A stretch of DNA of 19,821 nt from positions 1 through 19,821 of the forward strand of contig JAEYNO010000249.1 in NCBI GenBank assembly GCA_023412515.1, in the 5' to 3' direction. Numbering within the stretch: the first letter of the stretch is position 1; every line of letters starts with the position of its first letter. A program made the translations under genes and the position numbers. The DNA is from Actinomycetes bacterium. GTDB lineage: Bacteria; Actinomycetota; Actinomycetes; Actinomycetales; Cellulomonadaceae. The notes under the pieces were generated by a model. The model made no database searches and was not told the origin of the DNA. It was given only the letters and a program-made list of their open reading frames with translations. This document shows, piece after piece, positions 7,564-15,162 of this stretch.

Positions 7564-10058
7564 GGCCCTCCCACGAGCGTGCGCCGCAGGCGCCCCCGCA
7601 CGCGACGGGCCAGCTCGACGGGTCCCCCCTCGGACAGGTACTTGCCGACGAGCGCGATGTCGGAACGCAGCCCGCCGTGCGGCTGCTCGTAGCGCCGGGC
7701 GACGGCGGTGTCGTCGCCCAGGCGGTACTGCAGGTCGGCGGCGCGTCGGGGTGAGCGGCAGAACTCCACGAGCGGCGCCAGCGTGCGCGACCACCGGAAC
7801 TCCTCGGCCACCGTCGCCACCTGCACCCGCGCGGCGTCGCGCGCCGCGTCGTCGAACAGCAGGGTCTCCAGCGCCTCCTCGAGGGCGGCGACGTCCTCGG
7901 CGGGGACGGCGCTCCCCAGCCCGCGGCGGGCGACGATCTCGCCGAACGTGTCGCCCTCGGTCGACACCACGGGCAGGCCCGCCCAGAGGTAGTCGAGGAT
8001 GCGGGTGCGGAACGAGAACGCCGTCTCGACGTGGGTGAAGTGCGTGGAGACGCCCACGTCGGCGTCGAGGAGGTAGTCGGCCCGCTCGGCGTACGGCACC
8101 CAGCCCTCGTTGAAGAACACGTGGACGCCCGTCAGGCCCAGCTCGTCGGCGAGCCGTCGGGTCTCGACCGCGACCCGCATCTGCGGCACGTCGGGGTTGG
8201 GGTGGCGCAGGCCCATGAAGAAGAGCCGGACCTCCGGGCGCCGTCGACGCAGGCCGTCGATCGCGCGGATGAGCGTGAGCGGGTCGAACCAGTTGTAGAC
8301 GCCGCCGCCCCACAGCACGACCTTGTCGTCGGGCCCGATGCCCGGCACCGTCCCCTTGATGGCGTGACGCCGCTGGACGGGCGCCTCGTCCGGGATGCCG
8401 AACGGCACGACGCCGATGAGGGACCCCAGGCTCTGGTCCTCGTCGTAGACTAGAGGGTTGACCCGCCCCTGGCCGGCCAGCTGGCCGAGCCAGAAGTCGC
8501 GCTGCTTGTCGGACGCGCACAGCAGGTAGTCCGCGCGGGCCAGCTGCTCGTTCAGCACGCGCGTCGTCTCGCGGACGGCGAGCTCCCGCCCGGCCGGTCC
8601 CAGGTCCTTCGCCTGCTCCAGCTGCTCGAGGTGCATCGGGTCGTAGACGTCGGCGACGAGGATCTTGCCGCTCTCGGCGAGCCAGGGCGCCGCGTCGAGC
8701 AGGAAGCCCTGGAACACGATGACGTCGGCCCAGTCGGTGTGCTCGCGCAGCGCGCGGCCGCGGCCCGACACCACGGGGAAGTCCCCCTGCACGCCGTCGA
8801 CGCCGTGCAGCGACATCAGGCGCACGTCGTGCTCCCCGTGCAGGGCGTTGGCGATCTCCCACGCGCGGATGGCAGGCCCGGCGAGCCGCGCGGCGATCGG
8901 CTCGCCCGTGACGACCAGGACGCGCACCCGGGACACGAAGTGGGTGTCGATGCCGAAGGCGCGCACGAGGTCGTCGTGGCCCTTCACGTACGTCTCGTGG
9001 GGGTACGCGGGCTCGATCGCGTGACGGAACAGCGGGAACAGCTCCCGGTCGGTACGGCGGCGGCGTGCCTGCAGGTCCGCGCGGTCGCGCGCGAGCGAGT
9101 CGATGTGCTCGACGAGGTAGTCGATGGCCCACGGACCGGTGAGCGCCATCTTCGGCACGGTGACGTCGAGGTCGCCGTCGCCCCCCGGCGAGCGCTGCAG
9201 GTCGAGCACCGTCACGTCGGTCTCCGTGCGCGCCACCGAGCGACGCACGGCGAGCGCCATCGCCGCGGGCAGCGCACGCGCGAGCGACTCGTCGTCGAGG
9301 TTCTTGTACATCGACATCAGCGCGTTGCGCTCGAGGAGGTAGCTCTCGCGGTAGCTGCCGAACTTGTTCATGGTCGCGTGGTGGCGGTGGTACGCCACCG
9401 ACCGCGGCTCGTACCTCACACGGTAGCCGAGCAGGTTCAGGCGCCAGCCGAGGTCCACGTCCTCGTAGAACATGAAGAACCGCTCGTCGAACCCGCCGAC
9501 CTCCCGGTACAGGTCGGTCCGCATGAACATCGCCGCGCCGGTCCCGAACAGCACGTCCTTGGGCTCGTCGTACGAACCGTCGTCGGGGCGCTCGGCCTCG
9601 CGCTTGTAGCCCATGCCGAACCACGTGAGCGAGCCGTCGACGTAGTCGACGAGCGTCCCGTCCCAGTCGAGCACCTTGCACGCGACGGCGCCGATGCCCG
9701 GGTCCGACTCCAAGGTCTGCACGGCGGCCGCGACCCAGTCGTCGCCGGGACGGGCGTCGTTGTTCAGGAAGGCGACGAACTCACCGGTCGCGTGCGCCAC
9801 GCCGAGGTTGCAGCCGCCCGCGAAACCCGAGTTCGTCGGCGACTCGACCACGACCGCGTGAGGCACCGCCGCGCGGATCCTCTCGGCCGACCCGTCGCCC
9901 GACGCGTTGTCGACCACCACGAGCTCGAGCCGGTCACGGTCCCACGCGACGTCGTCGAAGGCCCGCAGGCACGTGATGGTGTCGTCGGCACCCTTGTAGT
10001 TCACGAGGACCACGGAGACGACCCCGGTCCTCGTCGGCTGGTTCGTCGCCGTGCTCAC
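7560..10058 (-). CDS. Bifunctional GT2-GT4 fusion glycosyltransferase
   Basis: About 832 residues. Residues ~12-270 are a GT-A family 2 domain of the rhamnosyltransferase (WbbL-like) type: VVLVNYKG, VVVDNASGDG, SGFAGGCNLG, metal-binding NND at 99-101, and FYEDVDLGWR around 197-206. Residues ~270-375 are a charged, partly helical linker. From ~377 a GT-B family 4-like half begins (RVRVLVVTGEP), with the C-terminal Rossmann part from DKVVLWGGGVYNWFDP. The GT4 half lacks a clean E-x7-E: the corresponding segment reads HVETAFSFRTRILDYLWAG. The chosen start is GTG 10058; GTG 10070 (4 residues longer) is possible, and the in-frame extension to 10181 looks non-coding. The protein probably adds two successive sugars, one likely rhamnose. 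It is divergent from wzm and coupled to the DUF2142 gene. Confidence 0.88.
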   Translation of the reverse strand: MSTATNQPTRTGVVSVVLVNYKGADDTITCLRAFDDVAWDRDRLELVVVDNASGDGSAERIRAAVPHAVVVESPTNSGFAGGCNLGVAHATGEFVAFLNNDARPGDDWVAAAVQTLESDPGIGAVACKVLDWDGTLVDYVDGSLTWFGMGYKREAERPDDGSYDEPKDVLFGTGAAMFMRTDLYREVGGFDERFFMFYEDVDLGWRLNLLGYRVRYEPRSVAYHRHHATMNKFGSYRESYLLERNALMSMYKNLDDESLARALPAAMALAVRRSVARTETDVTVLDLQRSPGGDGDLDVTVPKMALTGPWAIDYLVEHIDSLARDRADLQARRRRTDRELFPLFRHAIEPAYPHETYVKGHDDLVRAFGIDTHFVSRVRVLVVTGEPIAARLAGPAIRAWEIANALHGEHDVRLMSLHGVDGVQGDFPVVSGRGRALREHTDWADVIVFQGFLLDAAPWLAESGKILVADVYDPMHLEQLEQAKDLGPAGRELAVRETTRVLNEQLARADYLLCASDKQRDFWLGQLAGQGRVNPLVYDEDQSLGSLIGVVPFGIPDEAPVQRRHAIKGTVPGIGPDDKVVLWGGGVYNWFDPLTLIRAIDGLRRRRPEVRLFFMGLRHPNPDVPQMRVAVETRRLADELGLTGVHVFFNEGWVPYAERADYLLDADVGVSTHFTHVETAFSFRTRILDYLWAGLPVVSTEGDTFGEIVARRGLGSAVPAEDVAALEEALETLLFDDAARDAARVQVATVAEEFRWSRTLAPLVEFCRSPRRAADLQYRLGDDTAVARRYEQPHGGLRSDIALVGKYLSEGGPVELARRVRGRLRRTLVGGP

Positions 10059-10132
10059 GCGTCCCTGCACCTCTCCCGTGGCCGTTGCCGTGCGCCGCGG
10101 CGGCCCGGTGGGACACCGCGCGACGGCCCTCG

Positions 10133-10138
10133 ATGGTA
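10133..10138 (-). promoter_or_regulatory. Possible -10 element of the GT2-GT4 / DUF2142 pair
   Basis: The minus strand reads TACCAT here, a TANNNT match about 75 bases before the GTG at 10058. It lies in the 194-base divergent gap (10059-10252) with wzm, the longest gene-free stretch of the window. No -35 box is convincing. Confidence 0.22.
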
Positions 10139-10190
10139 CCCGGACGCGGCACGGCCCCGTGGGTCGCACGGATGACCGCACCGGGCGTCG

Positions 10191-10196
10191 TACTGT
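10191..10196 (+). promoter_or_regulatory. Possible -10 element of the wzm-wzt operon
   Basis: TACTGT matches TANNNT and would give a leader of about 50 bases before wzm. It stands in the divergent gap between the exporter operon and the GT2-GT4 gene. No -35 box is visible, so confidence is low. Confidence 0.25.
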
Positions 10197-10252
10197 GTAC
10201 CGTGCTCCTGGCCGAGACGATCAGCGCCCCGGCCACGACGACGAGGAAGCAC

Positions 10253-11158
10253 ATGACAGACATCGTCGAGGAGCGGGCGGCGGTGCTGGCCCAGCAACCG
10301 ATGCGGCCGGCAAGTCCGCGCCCCGGATTCGCCCGCGGCACGGCCACCTCCCTCCGCGACGTGCTGGCCCACCGCGAGCTGCTCGGGCTGCTCGTGCGGC
10401 GCGAGCTCAAGGCCCGCTACAAGGACAGCGCGCTCGGGTTCGTGTGGAGCCTCGTGCGGCCGCTCGTCCTGCTCCTGATCTACTACGTCGCGCTCGGCCA
10501 GTTCCTGGGAGCCGCACGCCAGATCGACTCCTTCGCGATCTTCATCTACTCCGGGCTGACGGCGTGGACGCTGTGGAGCGAGATCGTCTCCGTGGGCACG
10601 TCCTCGATCGTGGCCAACGCCGGCCTGATCAAGAAGGTCTACCTGCCGCGCGAGGTCTTCCCGCTCAGCGTCGTCGGCTCGGCGCTCTTCGGGTTCTGCA
10701 TGCAGCTCATCATCCTGGTGGGCGCCACGCTCGTGGCGCGGCAGTTCCCCGTCGGGACCCGCTGGGGATGGTTCTTCCTCTCGCTGGCCGTGCTGCTGGT
10801 GTGGGGCCTGGCCCTCGCGCTCGTGCTGTCGGCGACCAACGTGTACCTGCGCGACATCCAGTACCTCGTCGAGGTGTGCATGCAGGTGTTCTTCTGGCTG
10901 TCCCCGATCGTCTACTCCTGGAAGCTCGTCCACGGCGTCATCCAGGGCACCGTCTGGGAGACGATCTACCTGCTGAACCCGATGACCCTGGTCACGCTGG
11001 GCTTCCAGCGCGCCTTCTGGGTCGCCGGCGACGGCACGGCCTACCCGCCCGACCTCGAGTCGAACCTGTGGCTCGCCCTGGGGGTCGGCGTGCTCGCGCT
11101 GTGGCTCTGCCAGCGCGTCTTCGCCCGACTGCAGGCCAACTTCGCTCAGGAGCTGTGA
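10253..11158 (+). CDS. wzm: Polysaccharide ABC exporter, permease subunit (Wzm-like)
   Basis: This protein of 301 residues is of the ABC-2 permease family, normal length for polysaccharide exporters. The N-terminal amphipathic cytoplasmic stretch leads into the family motif RRELKARYKDSALGFVWS (about 49-66), followed by about six membrane helices beginning LVRPLVLLLIYYVALGQF. The segment VYLPREVFPLS is the conserved coupling region of Wzm/TagG-type proteins, and VYLRDIQYLVEV also fits. It should pair with the adjacent Wzt to move a lipid-linked glycan across the membrane. The ATG at 10253 is preceded by GAGGA with a 5-base spacer. An in-frame start 56 codons earlier is rejected because it gives low-complexity sequence. 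The stop overlaps the wzt start by one base (TGATG). Confidence 0.93.
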   Translation: MTDIVEERAAVLAQQPMRPASPRPGFARGTATSLRDVLAHRELLGLLVRRELKARYKDSALGFVWSLVRPLVLLLIYYVALGQFLGAARQIDSFAIFIYSGLTAWTLWSEIVSVGTSSIVANAGLIKKVYLPREVFPLSVVGSALFGFCMQLIILVGATLVARQFPVGTRWGWFFLSLAVLLVWGLALALVLSATNVYLRDIQYLVEVCMQVFFWLSPIVYSWKLVHGVIQGTVWETIYLLNPMTLVTLGFQRAFWVAGDGTAYPPDLESNLWLALGVGVLALWLCQRVFARLQANFAQEL

Positions 11159-12354
11159 TGGCGCGCATCCCCGTCGTGCAGGTCGACGACGTCTCGAAGC
11201 GGTTCGTCATCCGCAAGGAGAAGTCGCTCAAGGAGAGGCTCGTCAACTTCGGCCGCTCGAACCTCCACAAGGAGGACTTCTGGGCGCTGCGCAACGTGGA
11301 CCTCGAGATCGAGTCGGGCACGACCGTCGGCCTGGTCGGACCGAACGGCTCGGGCAAGAGCACGCTGCTCAAGACCATCGGCGGGATCGTCCAGCCCACG
11401 TCCGGCGAGGTGCGCCTGCGGGGCCGTCTCGCCGCGCTCCTCGAGCTCGGCGCGGGCTTCCACCCCGACCTCACCGGGCGCGAGAACGTCTACCTCAACG
11501 CGGCGATCCTCGGCCTGAGCAAGGAGCAGACGGACCGCCACTTCGACGCGATCGTCGACTTCTCCGGCATCGAGCGCTTCATCGACACCCAGGTGAAGTT
11601 CTACTCCTCCGGGATGTACGTGCGCCTCGCGTTCGCCGTCGCGATCCACGTCGACCCCGACGTGCTCCTCGTCGACGAGGTGCTCGCGGTCGGTGACGAG
11701 CCGTTCCAGCGCAAGTGCCTCGAGCGGATCCGCACGTTCCAGCACGAGGGACGCACGATCGTCCTGGTCACCCACGGGCTCGACCAGGTCGCGGAGTTCT
11801 GCGACCGCGCCGTCGTCCTCGAGGCCGGGACCGTCGCGGCCGACGGGCCGCCGCTGGAGTCGCTGCGCGTGCTGCGCGCCGACTTCGAGGCCACGCGGCG
11901 CGAGGAGCGGGAGCGGCAGATGCAGGCCGACGAGTCGCGTCCTCGCGCGCAGATCGTCGGGGTCGCGCTCCGCACGAGCGGAGGTGCCGTCGGGCGCCCG
12001 GTGCTGCGCGCCGAGGAGGACCTGACCGTCGCGGTCGAGATCGAGTCGCCGACGACCCTGCGCGACTGGAGCCTCGGCATCGGCATCGCGACGCCGATGG
12101 GCACCGTGCTCTACCAGACCAACACCGAGCTGCTCGGCACGCCGATGGGCCCGCTGGACGGCACGGGTCGCTTCGAGTTCACGCTTCCGGACCTGCGGCT
12201 CGGCTCGGGCGACTACACGGTCGTCGCCGGGATCACGGGGGTGGACGGCTCCGAGGTGCACCACGTGCCCGAGGCGGCGCACTTCGCGGTCGAGGCCGAC
12301 GGGTCGTCGCTCGGGCCGCTGCGCACGTCGGCCCGGTTCGCGCCGGTCGGCTGA
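11158..12354 (+). CDS. wzt: Polysaccharide ABC exporter, ATPase subunit with C-terminal glycan-recognition domain (Wzt-like)
   Basis: This protein of 398 residues has two parts. Residues ~5-245 are the ABC ATPase: Walker A GPNGSGKST at 61-69, the exporter-specific signature YSSGMYVRLAF (149-159) in place of LSGGQ, Walker B VLLVDE (169-174) and the switch His206 in VTHG. Residues ~255-398 form a beta-rich extension (GVALRTSGG ... FEFTLPDLRLGSGDYTV) typical of Wzt_C domains, which in Gram-negative O-antigen exporters bind the finished or capped non-reducing end of the glycan. Many actinobacterial galactan-type exporters lack this extension, so its presence suggests that export is gated by a terminal modification (inference). 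AGGAG lies 5 bases before the ATG. The gene ends at a strong hairpin. Confidence 0.94.
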   Translation: MARIPVVQVDDVSKRFVIRKEKSLKERLVNFGRSNLHKEDFWALRNVDLEIESGTTVGLVGPNGSGKSTLLKTIGGIVQPTSGEVRLRGRLAALLELGAGFHPDLTGRENVYLNAAILGLSKEQTDRHFDAIVDFSGIERFIDTQVKFYSSGMYVRLAFAVAIHVDPDVLLVDEVLAVGDEPFQRKCLERIRTFQHEGRTIVLVTHGLDQVAEFCDRAVVLEAGTVAADGPPLESLRVLRADFEATRREERERQMQADESRPRAQIVGVALRTSGGAVGRPVLRAEEDLTVAVEIESPTTLRDWSLGIGIATPMGTVLYQTNTELLGTPMGPLDGTGRFEFTLPDLRLGSGDYTVVAGITGVDGSEVHHVPEAAHFAVEADGSSLGPLRTSARFAPVG

Positions 12355-12380
12355 CCCGCGCGCGGGCAGGCTCCGGTGCC

Positions 12381-12433
12381 GCACGGCTCCGGTGGTGCCC
12401 CGTCCCGCGGGACGGGCACCAGCGGAGCCGTGC
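12381..12433. terminator. Bidirectional hairpin after wzt and the double-GT2 gene
   Basis: A long inverted repeat runs from GCACGGCTCCG (from 12381) to its complement CGGAGCCGTGC (ending 12433), with about 25 pairs interrupted by one mismatch and one bulge. Its centre is itself the palindrome GTCCCGCGGGAC. It lies between convergent stop codons at 12354 and 12443 and probably ends transcription both ways. Confidence 0.7.
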
Positions 12434-12442
12434 GCCCGGGGA

Positions 12443-13993
12443 TCAGCGCAGGTAGACGTCCTCCGACGGGATCGTCCAGCGCTCGACGACGAAGTCGTAC
12501 TCCCACTGGTGGACGACGGGCACGCGCGTCTGGGACTCGAAGTGGAAGAGGCGGACGTTCGCGAGCCACACCAGGCGCAGGCCCGCGGCACGCACCTTGA
12601 ACGACAGGTCGACGTCGTTGAAGTTCGCGACCAGCACCTCGCAGAGCCCGCCCACCTGCTCGAACGTCTCGCGCCGCATCGCGACGCAGGCGGCGGTCAG
12701 TCCGGAGGCCTCCCGGCTGACGCGCAGCGCGCCGAACGGACCGGGATCGTCGGAGTCGGCCCGGAGGAACGCGTGCTGCAGCTCGCCGTCGGCGTAGCTA
12801 TGGCCCGCGTGCTGGAACCGGCCGTCCGCGAACCGCAGCAACGCTCCCGTCATGCCGACGTCGGGCTCCTCGAGGGGGGCGACGAGCTGTGTGATGAAGT
12901 CGTCCGACTCCGCCTCGACGTCGTCGTTCAGCAGCACGACGACGTCGCCGCGTGCGGCCAGGAACCCCAGGTTGCACTTGGCGCTGAAGTTGAACGGCTC
13001 GTCGTACCGGACGAGCGTGAGCCGGTCCTCACCCACGACCGAGCGCAGGTCGTCCAGGACGTCGGGCGGCGTGGCGGTGTCGTAGACGACGACGATCTCG
13101 ACGTCGTCGTGCCCCCCACGCTCCACGACGCTCCGGGCGGCCTCGACCACGAAGGTGCGCTCCTCGCCCCACACGAAGCCCCGACCCCCGCGGGTCGGGA
13201 TCACGACCGACACCGTGCAGGGCTCGCGGAGCCGCCGCTCGACGACGTAGGTCCCGGGCACCGAGCCCAGGCCGACCGTCGCCGGGAGCCCGAGCCTGTC
13301 CATGTGGTCCTGCACGGCACGACGGCCCGCGTCCCACGCGTAGGGCTTGGCCCCGTGGTCGCCGGCGGTCGAGCCCGGCACGACGCGCCAGTGGTAGAGG
13401 ACCTCCGGCACGTGCGCCACCGTGCGCGCGCGCTCGGTCACGCGCAGGACCAGGTCGTGGTCCTGGGAGCCGTCGTACCCGTCACGGAACCCGCCGACCT
13501 CGCGCACGAGCGACGCGCGCAGCACGGACAGGTGCGAGGTGTACATCTGGCTGCGCAGCCGCTGGGGCGACCACGCCGGCTTGCGGAACTCGTCGTAGAG
13601 GACGCCGTCGGCGCCGATCTTGTCCTCGTCGGAGTAGACGTAGTCCACCTTGGGGTCGAGGACCAGGACCTCGTGGACGCGCTCGAGCGCCGTCGGCACC
13701 AGGAGGTCGTCGTTGTCGAGCAGGACCAGGAACTCGCCGGTCGCGGCCGCGATCGCGTCGTTCGAGGCGGCGACGATGCCGCCGTTGCGCTCGCGCTCGA
13801 CGACCCGGACGCGCGGGTCCGCGGCGGCCGCCGCACGCAGCACGTCCCGCACCTCGTCGGACGGGGAGAGGTCGTCGACCAGGACGAGCTCCCAGTCGGA
13901 GAACGTCTGCTCGCGGACCGAGGCGATCGCCTCGCGCAGGGCGTCCAGCGGCGGCTCGTAGACCGGCGTCAGGACGGAGAAGGTCGGTGCCAC
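12443..13993 (-). CDS. Double-domain family 2 glycosyltransferase
   Basis: 516 residues with two GT-A family 2 domains in tandem. Domain 1 (about 4-245) has SVLTPVYEPP, ELVLVDDLSPSD, metal-binding DNDD at 93-96 and SQDHDLVLR as the catalytic-region motif. Domain 2 (about 260-505) has VSVVIPTRGG, EIVVVYD, FNFSAKCNLG, NDD at 356-358 and ANFNDVDLSFKVR. Both halves keep their acidic metal-binding residues, so both may be active; tandem GT2 enzymes often build a repeating disaccharide. The start is GTG 13993, with GGGAG 8 bases upstream and 4 bases after the stop of the methyltransferase gene. A longer in-frame reading to 14290 only shadows that gene. It forms a two-gene - operon with the methyltransferase. 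Confidence 0.9.
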   Translation of the reverse strand: MAPTFSVLTPVYEPPLDALREAIASVREQTFSDWELVLVDDLSPSDEVRDVLRAAAAADPRVRVVERERNGGIVAASNDAIAAATGEFLVLLDNDDLLVPTALERVHEVLVLDPKVDYVYSDEDKIGADGVLYDEFRKPAWSPQRLRSQMYTSHLSVLRASLVREVGGFRDGYDGSQDHDLVLRVTERARTVAHVPEVLYHWRVVPGSTAGDHGAKPYAWDAGRRAVQDHMDRLGLPATVGLGSVPGTYVVERRLREPCTVSVVIPTRGGRGFVWGEERTFVVEAARSVVERGGHDDVEIVVVYDTATPPDVLDDLRSVVGEDRLTLVRYDEPFNFSAKCNLGFLAARGDVVVLLNDDVEAESDDFITQLVAPLEEPDVGMTGALLRFADGRFQHAGHSYADGELQHAFLRADSDDPGPFGALRVSREASGLTAACVAMRRETFEQVGGLCEVLVANFNDVDLSFKVRAAGLRLVWLANVRLFHFESQTRVPVVHQWEYDFVVERWTIPSEDVYLR

Positions 13994-13997
13994 CGGC

Positions 13998-15038
13998 TCA
14001 GCTCCCCCGGACGACGCGCTTGACGCGGGCCAGCGGCGAGACGATCTTCGTGCCCACCCGCCACGACGCGGTGCTCTTGATCTCGGCCAGCTGCCGCTCG
14101 AGCTCGGCGCGCGCGTGCCGCTCCGCCGCCTGGGCGCGTGCGACCGAGTTGCGCGCCGCCCCCACCGACGCCTCGGCGCCCACCGCGTGGTCGCGCAGCG
14201 TGAGCACGCGGTGCCGCAGCTCGATGACCTCGTCCACGATGTCGCCGCGACCCACGGTCGGCGCGTGCAGCGCGGCCTCGATCCGCCCACGCTCGGTGTG
14301 CGCGTCGTCCCGCTCCGGGAGCGGGACCGCCGGCACGGGCTCCGGGAACGGCGTGCCGTCGTCCTCGCCGGGCACCGCGCGGAGCACGAACTGGTACGTG
14401 TAGGCGTCGGGCTGCTTCCGGACCCAGTCGACGACCGCCCAGGGCAGCGCGTCGGCGTCGACGTCGACCTCCACCTCGAGGGGGTCGAGCACGACGGCCC
14501 GCACGTCGACGGGACGCAGCCCGGCGGCGCGCAGCAGGTCCGCGACGCCCTGGCGCGTGAAGAACCGGACGTGGGTGCGGTCCAGCAGGCCCGTCTCGCG
14601 GTAGTCCCACCGTCCCTGCAGCAGCGCCAGCCGCAACGAGCCGTGCGCGACGTTGGGCACGGACACCACGACGGAGCCGCCGGGCGCGAGGAGTCGCACG
14701 GCCGAGGCCAGCACCTGCTCCGGGTGCATGAGGTGCTCGAGCACGTCGCCGAGCACCACGACGTCGAACGTGCGCCCGGGGAAGAGCTCGGTCAGGTCGG
14801 AGCGCTCGAGGTCGGCGACGACGACCTCGCTCATGACCTCGCGGGCCCGTTCGGCCGCCTCGGCGTCGTACTCGACGCCGGTCACGGTGCACCCCTGCTC
14901 GGCGAGGGCGCTGCCGAGGTAACCCGTCGCGCACCCGATGTCCAGGACCTCGCGGTCGGCCCCGACGAGCTCGAGCTCGATCACCTGGCTCGAGTTGACG
15001 GCGCTGCGATCGACGTCTGCGATCTCGTACTGCGACAC
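13998..15038 (-). CDS. SAM-dependent methyltransferase with C-terminal coiled-coil tail
   Basis: This protein of 346 residues has a class I methyltransferase core at about 15-180: motif I VLDIGCATGYLG (31-42), the acidic strand-2 end GVEYD, FDVVVLGDVLEHLMHPEQVL, and SVPNVAHGS. A middle region follows, then a helical, heptad-like, charge-rich segment around 265-322 and a terminal STASWRVGTK motif of the kind seen at the ends of surface-glycan transferases. The likely role is methylation of a sugar in the growing glycan, possibly as a chain-end cap. The start is GTG 15038, with AGGAAG 9 bases upstream; the 45-residue in-frame extension to 15173 looks non-coding. It is first in the - operon with the double GT2 and is divergent from the GT4 gene. 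Confidence 0.88.
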   Translation of the reverse strand: MSQYEIADVDRSAVNSSQVIELELVGADREVLDIGCATGYLGSALAEQGCTVTGVEYDAEAAERAREVMSEVVVADLERSDLTELFPGRTFDVVVLGDVLEHLMHPEQVLASAVRLLAPGGSVVVSVPNVAHGSLRLALLQGRWDYRETGLLDRTHVRFFTRQGVADLLRAAGLRPVDVRAVVLDPLEVEVDVDADALPWAVVDWVRKQPDAYTYQFVLRAVPGEDDGTPFPEPVPAVPLPERDDAHTERGRIEAALHAPTVGRGDIVDEVIELRHRVLTLRDHAVGAEASVGAARNSVARAQAAERHARAELERQLAEIKSTASWRVGTKIVSPLARVKRVVRGS

Positions 15039-15117
15039 GTTCGCCTGCTTCCTGCGTGAGCTGCTGCGGGGCCGGCAGCCTTCCGCGGCCGAGGTGCCCG
15101 ATCTGTGGCAGCCTCGA

Positions 15118-15123
15118 AATCTA
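15118..15123 (-). promoter_or_regulatory. Possible -10 element of the methyltransferase / double-GT2 operon
   Basis: The minus strand reads TAGATT, a TANNNT match 80 bases before the GTG at 15038. It is in a locally AT-richer spot of the 124-base divergent gap (15039-15162). No -35 box is clear, and I could not pick a promoter for the + strand gene. Confidence 0.25.
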
Positions 15124-15162
15124 CCCGACCTCGCCGGGGGTGCGCCGTGAGAGGATCCGGCG

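Noticed and set aside
5950..9681. A single very long minus-strand frame of 1243 codons
   Set aside because: Only its last 537 codons (from 7563) are the DUF2142 protein. The rest is Arg/Ala/Pro-rich and is the wrong frame of the GT2-GT4 gene, which has clear family motifs.
10059..10252. A riboswitch or small RNA in the longest intergenic gap
   Set aside because: I found no conserved riboswitch core or strong terminator-like hairpin there; two weak -10-like words are all I can support.
12392..14023. A long plus-strand open frame opposite the double-GT2 gene
   Set aside because: It has biased Asp/Val/Arg/His composition and no domain motifs, while the opposite strand encodes two recognisable GT2 domains.
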